A stretch of DNA of 5,701 nucleotides, from assembly GCA_902479205.1 (NCBI GenBank), contig CABSNX010000129.1, positions 1-5,701 on the forward strand, written 5' to 3'. Source of the DNA: an uncultured Collinsella sp. (lineage in GTDB: Bacteria > Actinomycetota > Coriobacteriia > Coriobacteriales > Coriobacteriaceae). This document shows, piece after piece, positions 1-5,701 of the stretch. Each line of letters begins with the position of its first letter. The first letter of the stretch is position 1. The position numbers and the translations under genes were made by a program. Under the pieces are notes generated by a model, which saw nothing but the letters and a program-made list of their open reading frames with translations, made no database searches and was not told where the DNA came from.

Positions 1-45
1 GATACTGATCGGTCTCGTGGGCTCGGAGATGTGTATAAGAGACAG
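1..45 (+). other. Nextera P7-side library adapter (non-biological)
   Basis: This is synthetic sequence. Positions 1-3 match the end of the Illumina P7 oligo, and 4-11 (ACTGATCG) sit where the 8-nt i7 index belongs. Positions 12-45 match the Nextera Read-2 transposase adapter, ending in the 19-bp Tn5 mosaic end at 27-45. From memory, the index corresponds to Nextera XT i7 N727. Genomic DNA begins at 46. The ATG at 31-33 is adapter-encoded and is not a gene start. Confidence 0.98.
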
Positions 46-624
46 GTGTACGCCGGCCACATCGTGATTGCAGACACCGTTAAGGCCGATGCCGAACAGA
101 CAATTCGCGACCTGCACGCCGCCGGCGTTAAGCGCACCGTTATGCTAACGGGCGACCGCGAGGAAGTGGCTGCGTCCGTTGCCGAACAGTTGGGGCTCGA
201 CGAGTTCCACGCGCAGCTGCTGCCGGGCGACAAGGTCGAGCGTGTCGAGGCATTGCTGGCGGCCGAGTCGGGTAAAGGTAAGCTCGCCTTTGTGGGCGAC
301 GGCATCAACGATGCACCCGTGCTCACCCGTGCCGATGTGGGCATTGCCATGGGCGCCATGGGGTCCGACGCCGCGATTGAGGCCGCCGACGTGGTGCTCA
401 TGGATGACAAGCCGTCCAACATCTCCCGCGCAATCCGCGTGGCGCGCAAGACCATGACGATTGTCTGGCAGAACATCATCTTCGCGCTGGGGATTAAGCT
501 GCTGATCCTGGTGCTTGCGGCGTTCGGCATCGCCAACATGTGGCTTGCCGTCTTTGGCGACGTGGGCGTGGCGATCATCGCCATCCTGAACGCCATGCGC
601 GCGATGGGTGTCAAGAACTTGTAG
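46..624 (+). CDS. Heavy-metal P1B-type ATPase (Zn/Cd/Pb class), C-terminal fragment
   Basis: This is the last 192 residues of a membrane ATPase that pumps soft metal cations out of the cytoplasm using ATP; family members are usually 600-800 residues. Numbering from the first genomic codon, the fragment has the P-domain TGD motif at 35-37, the hinge motif GDGINDAP at 84-91, and two final membrane segments at about 139-161 and 165-185. The last segment carries the family-typical AVFGDVG...LNAMR pattern. Lys151 in the first helix and Asp172 in the second align with the Lys and Asp that line the metal site of ZntA/CadA-type pumps, which favours Zn/Cd/Pb over copper as substrate. The N-terminal metal-binding region, actuator domain and phosphorylated DKTGT are missing because the contig starts at an adapter. 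The gene converges on a DtxR-family regulator, which fits a metal-homeostasis locus. The family is secure; the substrate is inferred. Confidence 0.93.
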   Translation: MYAGHIVIADTVKADAEQTIRDLHAAGVKRTVMLTGDREEVAASVAEQLGLDEFHAQLLPGDKVERVEALLAAESGKGKLAFVGDGINDAPVLTRADVGIAMGAMGSDAAIEAADVVLMDDKPSNISRAIRVARKTMTIVWQNIIFALGIKLLILVLAAFGIANMWLAVFGDVGVAIIAILNAMRAMGVKNL

Positions 625-640
625 CATTCGTGGTCCCTCC

Positions 641-769
641 GGCCGGGGCCGGGCTTGGTTTTGAAAACGTCCTCGACCAATGAAGTGCCCCCGTTCTGCT
701 CCTTCGGAGCTACGAACGGGGGCACTTCTGGTCTGCGGAGTGTTTTCAAAACCAAGCCCGGCCCCGGCC
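641..769. repeat. Nested palindrome in the convergent intergenic region
   Basis: The outer arms, 641-668 and 742-769, are a perfect 28-bp inverted repeat. Inside them, 682-696 and 714-728 form a perfect 15-bp inverted repeat, extended outward by 675-679 with 729-733 across a 2-nt bulge. At the centre, GCTCC (698-702) pairs with GGAGC (706-710) around a TTC loop. The whole could fold as one long stacked hairpin on either strand. It starts 16 bp after the ATPase stop and lies downstream of both converging genes, so bidirectional transcription termination or 3'-end protection is plausible. There is no T-tract of the usual intrinsic-terminator kind. It could instead be a short mobile palindromic element; I see no clear target-site duplication. 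Confidence 0.9.
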
Positions 770-844
770 TGCGGTAACGTTGCTGATGGTTCTTGGGCAT
801 CGCTTGCTGGCGGGGTTCCTTTGCTGAAATAGACTTGGCCGAAA

Positions 845-886
845 GGACCGCTGGTCCCGATCGCTGGTTCGCGCTTTGCGTGAACT
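845..886. repeat. Two small adjacent hairpins 3' of the regulator gene
   Basis: GGACC (845-849) pairs with GGTCC (853-857) around a 3-nt loop. Next to it, 867-874 pairs with 878-885 around TTT, with one G-T pair that is better tolerated in plus-strand RNA. Neither has a T-tract. They may only be chance structure in GC-rich DNA. I see no gene in the remainder of 625-905. Confidence 0.35.
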
Positions 887-905
887 CCGCGCTACTGTGG
901 GTCAG

Positions 906-1296
906 TTAGGCTTCTGTTGTTGAACCCGCTACATCTTCCCGTCCCAACATCGCCCTCAGCTTCTCGAAGCTTTCCTCGCTCAGGCAATGCTCCATGTGGC
1001 AGCCCTCTTGCGAGGCAACCTCGGGCGCTACACCTGCGTCCTCTAGCAGCCCCACAAAAATAGCAATGGCGCTCCCACATTTGGCGGGCAACCTCAAGAC
1101 CGCGTTCCGTCAGATGTACATCGCGTTTGCCCATCTCCACGTAGCCGCTGCTCTCCAAGGCCGCCATGGCTTTAGAGACGCTTGCCTTGGTTACGCCCAG
1201 GTATTCGGCAACGTCAATCGATCGAACGATGCCTTGGCGCTCCGAGAGCACATAAATAGATTCGAGATAGTCTTCTCCGGATTCACGCAGGGCCAT
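906..1296 (-). pseudogene. DtxR/MntR-family metal-dependent repressor, frameshifted
   Basis: A cytoplasmic winged-helix repressor that binds DNA when loaded with Fe2+, Mn2+ or a similar ion. Translation from the ATG at 1294-1296 (AAAGG-type ribosome site at 1303-1308) gives a normal N-terminal half: metal-ligand pattern EDYLESIY (Asp9, Glu12), helix-turn-helix at about residues 25-50, wing ending LTERG at about 62-66. Frame is lost after residue 80 at a five-base A run on the plus strand (1056-1060). Removing one base restores a 129-residue protein ending at 906-908, with VGLLEDAG, then GCHMEHCLS and a final helix. The repaired protein has candidate ligands His77, Cys99, Glu102 and His103, matching the DtxR Cys-x-x-Glu-His site. 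It lacks the C-terminal SH3-like domain, as MntR does. Unrepaired, the reading frame runs to a stop at 892-894 with an unrelated Arg/Gly-rich tail. This is either a real disabling mutation or a one-base sequence error. Confidence 0.9.
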
Positions 1297-1435
1297 GGGC
1301 CGCCTTTCGCAATGGCTTCTAGTTAGCCTTTGGATACTTTTACTTGATTTACTTTACCGCAAAAGTTGCCCATGTCTTACTACGTTGTTTAAAAAGTTAA
1401 CCGTGTTTCACAAAACGCACGGGACGAAAACAAAA
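1297..1435 (-). promoter_or_regulatory. AT-rich upstream region of the DtxR-family gene
   Basis: About 140 bp of markedly AT-rich sequence lies directly upstream of the regulator start, in contrast to its GC-rich surroundings. It should hold the promoter. The plus strand contains TTTACTT at 1339-1345 and again at 1348-1354, and the flanking hexamers ACTTTT (1336-1341) and AAAAGT (1361-1366) are inverted relative to each other. These are candidate operator elements, for example for autoregulation. I could not place a convincing -35/-10 pair. Confidence 0.4.
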
Positions 1436-1451
1436 CGGAGACACACCCCAC

Positions 1452-1503
1452 AAGGAGTGTCCCCAACTGCCGGCACAAAAGGAATGTCCCCAAGTGCCGA
1501 GCC
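1452..1503. repeat. Two-copy direct repeat with GTCCCCAA core
   Basis: Two units start at 1452 and 1479 (27-bp period); the first 21 bases agree at 19 positions (AAGGAGTGTCCCCAACTGCCG against AAGGAATGTCCCCAAGTGCCG). CGGCAC (1471-1476) and GTGCCG (1494-1499) form a 6-bp inverted repeat around the second unit, and TGCCGGCA at 1468-1475 is a palindrome. The repeat lies just beyond the stop codon of the HAD phosphatase gene, so it may be part of that transcript's 3' end. It looks like a dispersed intergenic repeat of Coriobacteriia, which is recollection and not verified here. Confidence 0.8.
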
Positions 1504-1507
1504 GCAG

Positions 1508-2278
1508 CTATAGCAGTCCAAAGTACTTCGCGGCGTTGTAGATGCCGTCGTCGTCCACGGCGGTCGTCACATAGGTCGCCGCAGCCTTCACCGTGTCCTG
1601 CGCGTTGCCCATGGCCACGCTCGTGCCCACGGCGGCAAACATCGACAGGTCGTTCTCGCCGTCGCCAAAGGCAATCGCCTCGCTCGCGTCGATGCCCAGG
1701 CGCTCCAGCGTCGCCGCCACGCCCAGGTCCTTGCCACCGTTAGCGGGAATAATGTCACAGAACAGGTCGCACCAGCGCGTGGTGAGCGAATGCGACACGG
1801 CGTCGGTCACGATATATTCGTCGGCAGGGTCCACAAAGGCGCAGAACTGATAGACCGGCGCGTCAAAGGCGTGCTCAAACGGCTCCTCATGGTAGACAAT
1901 CCCAGCGTTGCTGCCAGCCGTCACCACGCGCTCGGACAGGCGGTTCACAAACGAGTTCTCGCCCTGCATGCACAGCGAGTCGTAGCGCCCCTGCGCCACC
2001 TGGTCCACAATCACCGCGACGTCGTCCGAATCGATCGGGCAGCTGCGGTAAACCCCCTCGGCATCAAAGCAGTGCTGGCCCGAAAGCGTAATGTACGCAT
2101 CCCAGCCCAGGTCGAACAGCCAGTCCGGCATCTGGTAGGTCGGACGGCCCGTGGCGATCACGCACGCAATCCCCTGCTCGTGAAAGCTGTCGAGCACCTG
2201 CTGCGCCGACGCCGGAATCCGGTGGGTCTTAAAGCTCAGCAGCGTGCCGTCGATATCGAAAAACGCGGCTTTGATCAT
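1508..2278 (-). CDS. Cof-type HAD-IIB family phosphatase
   Basis: A 256-residue soluble hydrolase of the haloacid dehalogenase superfamily, expected to remove phosphate from small molecules such as sugar phosphates or cofactors through an aspartyl-phosphate intermediate and Mg2+. Four motifs are intact: DIDGT at residues 8-12 (nucleophile Asp8, acid/base Asp10), ATGR at 42-45 (Thr43), GGKDLG around Lys183, and GDGENDLSM at 205-213 for Mg2+ binding. The middle section, about 85-180, is the C2-type cap that sets substrate choice, consistent with subclass IIB. The length is normal. The ATG start is 6 nt past the stop of the ABC-F gene, and its GAGGAG ribosome site (2288-2293) overlaps that gene's last codons, so the two are probably cotranscribed and translationally coupled. 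The substrate cannot be told from sequence. Confidence 0.93.
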   Translation of the reverse strand: MIKAAFFDIDGTLLSFKTHRIPASAQQVLDSFHEQGIACVIATGRPTYQMPDWLFDLGWDAYITLSGQHCFDAEGVYRSCPIDSDDVAVIVDQVAQGRYDSLCMQGENSFVNRLSERVVTAGSNAGIVYHEEPFEHAFDAPVYQFCAFVDPADEYIVTDAVSHSLTTRWCDLFCDIIPANGGKDLGVAATLERLGIDASEAIAFGDGENDLSMFAAVGTSVAMGNAQDTVKAAATYVTTAVDDDGIYNAAKYFGLL

Positions 2279-2284
2279 TCTCGC

Positions 2285-4144
2285 CTACTCCTCGCCCTCG
2301 AGCTTTTCGCTCGCCTCGAGCCACGCCATCTCCAGCTCGTCCATGGCAGCGTGAGCCTCGTCGATCTTTGCCTGCTGCTCGCCGAGCGCCGTGTAGTTGG
2401 TGGGATCGACTTGGGCCATTGCTGCCTCGGCCTCCTCAACGCGGGTGCGCTGCGTCTCCATCTTGCGCTCGAGCGAACTCACCTCGCGGCGGAGCTTCTG
2501 GCGTTCGGCGTTGGAAAGGCCATTGGGCTGGCCACTCGACTTGGGCTTTTCGGCCGCAGCCGCCGCGGCACCGGTGTCAAACGTGCCGGTCTTGGCACTC
2601 GGCGCGCCCACGGGCTCGCCCTCAGCGGTGGCGTTGCACAGGCGCAGGTACTGGTCGACGCCGCCGGGCATATGCGTCAGGTGACCGTCGAGCAGCGCCC
2701 ACTGTTGGTCGGTCACGCGCTCCATCAAGAAGCGGTCGTGCGTCACCAGAATCAGCGTGCCGGGCCAGCCGTCGAGCAGGTCCTCGACAATCGCGAGCAT
2801 GTCGGTATCCAGGTCGTTACCGGGCTCGTCCAGGATAAGCACGTTGGGCTCGTCCAGGATCGTCAGCAACAGCGACAGGCGACGGCGCTGGCCGCCCGAA
2901 AGATCGCCGATGCGGCTCCAGAGCTGCTGCGTCGTAAAACCCAGGCGCTCGCAGAGCTTTTCGGGCGAAGTCTCCTTGCCGTCGATGACGTAATACTTCT
3001 TATAGTTGCCGAGGACCTCGCGGATCGTGTCGCCCATGAAGGGTTCGAGCTCCTCGAGCTGCTGCGACAGCACGCCAAAGCGCACCGTCTGGCCAATCTT
3101 CACACGGCCGCGCGTGGGCTCAATCTTGCCCTGGATCACATCGAGCAGCGTCGACTTGCCGGCGCCGTTCTCGCCCAAAAGACCATAGCGGTCGCCCGCA
3201 CCGATGAGCCAGGTCACATCGGAGAGCACCTGCTTGGGCGCACCATCGGTATCCGCATAGCCGGCGTCCACGTCGACCACGTCGATAACCTGCTTGCCCA
3301 GGCGGCTCACGGCGAGACGCTTGAGCTCCAACTCGTCACGCACGGGCGGTACGTCGGCGATGAGTTCGCGAGCGGCATCCACGCGAAACTTGGGCTTAGT
3401 GGAGCGCGCCTGGGCACCACGGCTCAACCACGCGAGCTCCTTGCGCGCCATGTTGCGACGGCGCTCCTCGGTAACCGCGGCCATGCGGTCGCGCTCTACG
3501 CGCTGAAGGATATATGCGGAGTAACCGCCCTCGAAGGGATCGACCTGGCCGTCGTGGACCTCCCACATGCTGGTGCAGACCTCGTCCAAGAACCAGCGGT
3601 CGTGCGTGACCACGAGCATGGCGCCCTGGCCGCGCTGCCAGCGGGCCTTTAGGTGACGCGCGAGCCAGTTGATGGTGCGCATGTCCAGGTGGTTGGTAGG
3701 CTCGTCGAGCATAAGCACGTCGTAATCGCCGATTAGCAGGCGCGCGAGGTCCACGCGACGGCGCTGGCCGCCCGAAAGCTCGCCCACCGTGCCCTCCCAG
3801 GGCACATCGCTAATAAGGCCGGCCAGGATCTGACGCGTGCGCGGGCTCGAGGCCCACTCATACTCGGGCGTGTCGCCCACGACGGCATGATGCACGGTGT
3901 CGGTATCGACCAGGTTGTCCTTTTGGCCGAGCAATCCGATCGTGGTGTCGCGGCGGTGCGTCACGCGTCCGTCGTCGGGCTCCAGCGTGCCGGCGAGCAC
4001 GCTCAGCAGCGTCGACTTGCCGTCGCCGTTTTTACCGACGATACCAATACGGTCGCCCTCGTCCACGCCGAGCGTCACGTTATCGAAAATATGCTTGGTG
4101 GGAAACTCTAGGCTGACGGAATCGCATCCCAAAAGAATCGCCAT
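2285..4144 (-). CDS. uup: ABC-F ATPase, Uup-like
   Basis: A 619-residue cytoplasmic protein with two ATPase domains and no membrane segments. ABC-F proteins act on ribosomes, and Uup-type members also bind DNA or help ribosome assembly. Domain 1: Walker A GKNGDGKST 37-45, signature LSGGQ 123-127, Walker B ending LDEPTNHLD at 146-154, switch His181. The charged interdomain linker spans about 205-275. Domain 2: Walker A GENGAGKST 324-332, LSGGQ 415-419, Walker B ending LDEPGNDLD at 438-446, His469. An Ala/Gly-rich stretch (about 505-545) leads to a C-terminal coiled coil (about 546-617), the feature that marks Uup. Both catalytic glutamates (148, 440) are present. I chose the ATG at 4142-4144 because GAAGGGG lies 8 nt upstream and homology starts there; an in-frame TTG nine codons upstream is less likely. 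The usual second-domain motif is EPTND; here it is EPGND. The family is certain, the Uup subgroup probable. Confidence 0.93.
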   Translation of the reverse strand: MAILLGCDSVSLEFPTKHIFDNVTLGVDEGDRIGIVGKNGDGKSTLLSVLAGTLEPDDGRVTHRRDTTIGLLGQKDNLVDTDTVHHAVVGDTPEYEWASSPRTRQILAGLISDVPWEGTVGELSGGQRRRVDLARLLIGDYDVLMLDEPTNHLDMRTINWLARHLKARWQRGQGAMLVVTHDRWFLDEVCTSMWEVHDGQVDPFEGGYSAYILQRVERDRMAAVTEERRRNMARKELAWLSRGAQARSTKPKFRVDAARELIADVPPVRDELELKRLAVSRLGKQVIDVVDVDAGYADTDGAPKQVLSDVTWLIGAGDRYGLLGENGAGKSTLLDVIQGKIEPTRGRVKIGQTVRFGVLSQQLEELEPFMGDTIREVLGNYKKYYVIDGKETSPEKLCERLGFTTQQLWSRIGDLSGGQRRRLSLLLTILDEPNVLILDEPGNDLDTDMLAIVEDLLDGWPGTLILVTHDRFLMERVTDQQWALLDGHLTHMPGGVDQYLRLCNATAEGEPVGAPSAKTGTFDTGAAAAAAEKPKSSGQPNGLSNAERQKLRREVSSLERKMETQRTRVEEAEAAMAQVDPTNYTALGEQQAKIDEAHAAMDELEMAWLEASEKLEGEE

Positions 4145-4152
4145 ATGCCCTG

Positions 4153-4159
4153 CCCCTTC
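4153..4159 (-). promoter_or_regulatory. Ribosome binding site of the ABC-F gene
   Basis: GAAGGGG on the minus strand, 8 nt before the ATG at 4142-4144. It decides the start in favour of this ATG over the in-frame TTG at 4169-4171, which would place the site inside the coding region. Confidence 0.7.
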
Positions 4160-4179
4160 GTAGAAATTCAACGTTGTCC

Positions 4180-4188
4180 ATGATAGCA
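4180..4188 (-). promoter_or_regulatory. Candidate extended -10 promoter for the ABC-F/HAD operon
   Basis: TGCTATCAT on the minus strand matches an extended -10 element (TGn followed by TATAAT with one difference). No good -35 is seen at 16-18 nt upstream. Transcription would begin near 4173, giving a leader of roughly 30 nt that includes the ribosome site. It lies after the upstream terminator and palindrome, where a promoter is needed. Confidence 0.4.
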
Positions 4189-4204
4189 GCGAGCCTCACC
4201 CCAA

Positions 4205-4239
4205 ACCACCACGAAGGTGCCTGTCCCCTTTGTGGTGGT
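4205..4239. repeat. Short intergenic palindrome with GTCCCC core
   Basis: Arms of 13 nt (4205-4217 and 4227-4239) pair with one non-Watson-Crick position, G4213 with T4231, around the 9-nt loop TGCCTGTCC. The arms are ACCACCAC-type sequence. The element sits between the pst terminator and the ABC-F promoter. Its GGTGCCTGTCCCC core resembles the direct repeat at 1452-1503, suggesting related dispersed repeats. On the minus strand the odd pair is C-A, so the hairpin is slightly better in plus-strand RNA. Confidence 0.75.
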
Positions 4240-4256
4240 CGTTTCGGTCGCAGAGC

Positions 4257-4293
4257 AAAAAGGCGGGCCATCTCCCGCAAGAGATGACCCGCC
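4257..4293 (-). terminator. Rho-independent terminator of the pst operon
   Basis: Read on the minus strand, a 13-bp stem (4281-4293 with 4262-4274) closes a 6-nt loop and is followed directly by five Ts (4257-4261). The single non-Watson-Crick position is a G-U pair in minus-strand RNA but C-A on the plus strand, which supports minus-strand function. It lies about 57 nt past the pstB stop codon and separates the pst operon from the ABC-F unit. Confidence 0.92.
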
Positions 4294-4305
4294 TCTCCAA
4301 TCAGT

Positions 4306-4331
4306 CCCGCGGCAACCGTGGCCGCCGCGGG
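4306..4331. repeat. GC-rich hairpin between pstB and its terminator
   Basis: CCCGCGGC (4306-4313) and GCCGCGGG (4324-4331) form a perfect 8-bp stem with a 10-nt loop, starting 18 nt after the pstB stop in the direction of transcription. It has no T-tract. It may stabilise the 3' end or assist the terminator that follows. Confidence 0.6.
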
Positions 4332-4349
4332 CCTCAAGCATGTCCCGGA

Positions 4350-5218
<869 letters not shown>

Positions 5219-5222
<4 letters not shown>

Positions 5223-5652
5223 TCGGCCGTCATCTTCCTTGCCAGTTGCTTGCCCACAATGCGGGCGATTACGTTAAACAGCAGCACGCAAATCATCAGC
5301 AGCGCCGCGGTGCCCCAAACAATCTGCTGGGCCTCGGGGCTGCCTTCGCCATAGATCTTGTAGATGTGCACGGCGAGCGACTCACCGGGGCGGAACACGT
5401 TCCAGGCGCAGGTGGGGCTCGACAGGTTAAAGCTCAAGAAGTTCAGGCGAACCGGCGAGCTCATGCCCGAGGTAAAGAGCAGTGCCGCGGCCTCGCCAAA
5501 CACACGGCCGGCCGAAAGCACGATGCCGGTCACGATGGCGGGCATGGCCTCGGGAATCAGGATGTGCAGCGTGGCCTCCCAGCGGGTAAGGCCCATGGCC
5601 AGGCATGCATCGCGCTGGGCCTGTGGCACGTCCTCGAGCGCCTGCTGAATCA
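5219..5652 (-). CDS. pstA: Phosphate ABC transporter permease PstA, C-terminal fragment
   Basis: The last 143 residues of a membrane permease subunit of the phosphate importer; full PstA is about 280-300 residues. Numbering from the first complete genomic codon, residues 14-37 carry the EAA-type loop that docks on the ATPase (DACLAMG...LIPEAMPAI). Membrane helices lie at about 39-62 (ending GEAAALLFTSG) and 110-132, and FRPGESLAVHIYKIYGEG between them fits the family. Assignment to PstA and not PstC rests on these motifs and on position directly before pstB, the usual order being pstS-C-A-B. The stop overlaps the pstB start by 4 nt. The 5' part is missing because adapter starts at 5653. An apparent GTG start at 5651-5653 uses one adapter base and is not real. 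Confidence 0.9.
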
Positions 5653-5701
5653 CTGTCTCTTATACACATCTGACGCTGCCGACGAATAGCCTTGTGTAGA
5701 T
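5653..5701 (+). other. Nextera P5-side library adapter (non-biological)
   Basis: Positions 5653-5685 are the reverse complement of the Nextera Read-1 transposase adapter, beginning with the 19-bp Tn5 mosaic end (5653-5671). Positions 5686-5693 (ATAGCCTT) occupy the 8-nt i5 index place, and 5694-5701 (GTGTAGAT) match the start of the reverse-complemented P5 oligo. From memory, AAGGCTAT is the Nextera XT i5 index S520. Genomic DNA ends at 5652. Confidence 0.98.

Noticed and set aside
145..627. 160-codon minus-strand open frame opposite the metal ATPase
   Set aside because: The opposite strand carries clear P-type ATPase motifs; this frame has only antisense-type composition.
1318..1336. Possible IdeR/DtxR box (TTAGCCT-like) upstream of the regulator
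   Set aside because: Only about 11 of 19 positions fit the classical consensus and the second half-site does not match; too weak to call.
1452..1503. CRISPR array
   Set aside because: There are only two imperfect units with a few bases between them, no spacers of normal length, and no cas genes nearby.
1295..1513. 72-codon plus-strand open frame between the regulator and HAD genes
   Set aside because: It covers the regulator's promoter region and the direct repeat, with no ribosome site or recognisable protein pattern; most likely noncoding.
1790..3652. 620-codon plus-strand open frame antisense to the HAD and ABC-F genes
   Set aside because: It lies opposite two well-supported genes, has a His/Leu/Arg/Ala-rich composition typical of antisense frames in GC-rich DNA, and shows no recognisable motif.
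2285..4144. Antibiotic-resistance ABC-F (target protection) function
   Set aside because: The C-terminal coiled coil and linker are Uup-like, and nothing in the context indicates resistance.
4145..4171. Upstream TTG start for the ABC-F gene
   Set aside because: The ribosome site GAAGGGG lies between this TTG and the ATG at 4142-4144, and family homology starts at the ATG.

Overview
This window is about 5.6 kb of GC-rich bacterial chromosome (positions 46-5652) with Illumina/Nextera library adapters at both ends. The left end reads P7 tail, 8-nt index, Read-2 adapter and Tn5 mosaic end. The right end reads mosaic end, Read-1 adapter, 8-nt index and P5 tail. Both outermost genes are therefore cut by library construction, not by biology. 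The high GC, compact minus-strand operons, protein types and short GTCCCC-containing intergenic repeats suggest a gut Coriobacteriia actinobacterium, possibly Collinsella-like. That placement is an inference from memory; no marker gene is present to confirm it.

Layout, left to right. (1) 46-624, plus strand: the C-terminal third of a P1B-type heavy-metal ATPase, most like the Zn/Cd/Pb class. (2) 625-905: a noncoding convergent interval with a large nested palindrome (641-769) and smaller hairpins. (3) 906-1296, minus strand: a DtxR/MntR-family metal-responsive regulator broken by one extra base in a homopolymer run. (4) 1297-1507: an AT-rich stretch that should hold the regulator's promoter, then a two-copy direct repeat next to the following gene's 3' end. 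(5) 1508-4144, minus strand: a tightly coupled pair, a Uup-like ABC-F ATPase (transcribed first) and a Cof-type HAD phosphatase. (6) 4145-4349: the ABC-F leader with a candidate extended -10 promoter, a small palindrome, and a good rho-independent terminator for the genes upstream. (7) 4350-5652, minus strand: pstB and the 3' part of pstA, overlapping by ATGA, the end of a phosphate-uptake operon.

The genes form three units. The metal ATPase and DtxR regulator face each other tail to tail and plausibly belong to one metal-homeostasis locus. The ABC-F/HAD pair is a housekeeping transcription unit. The pst genes are the last genes of a high-affinity phosphate importer that stops at a terminator, with no phoU directly downstream. 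I found no novel system. The points most worth checking are the regulator frameshift, the nested palindrome, the intergenic repeats and the adapter ends.
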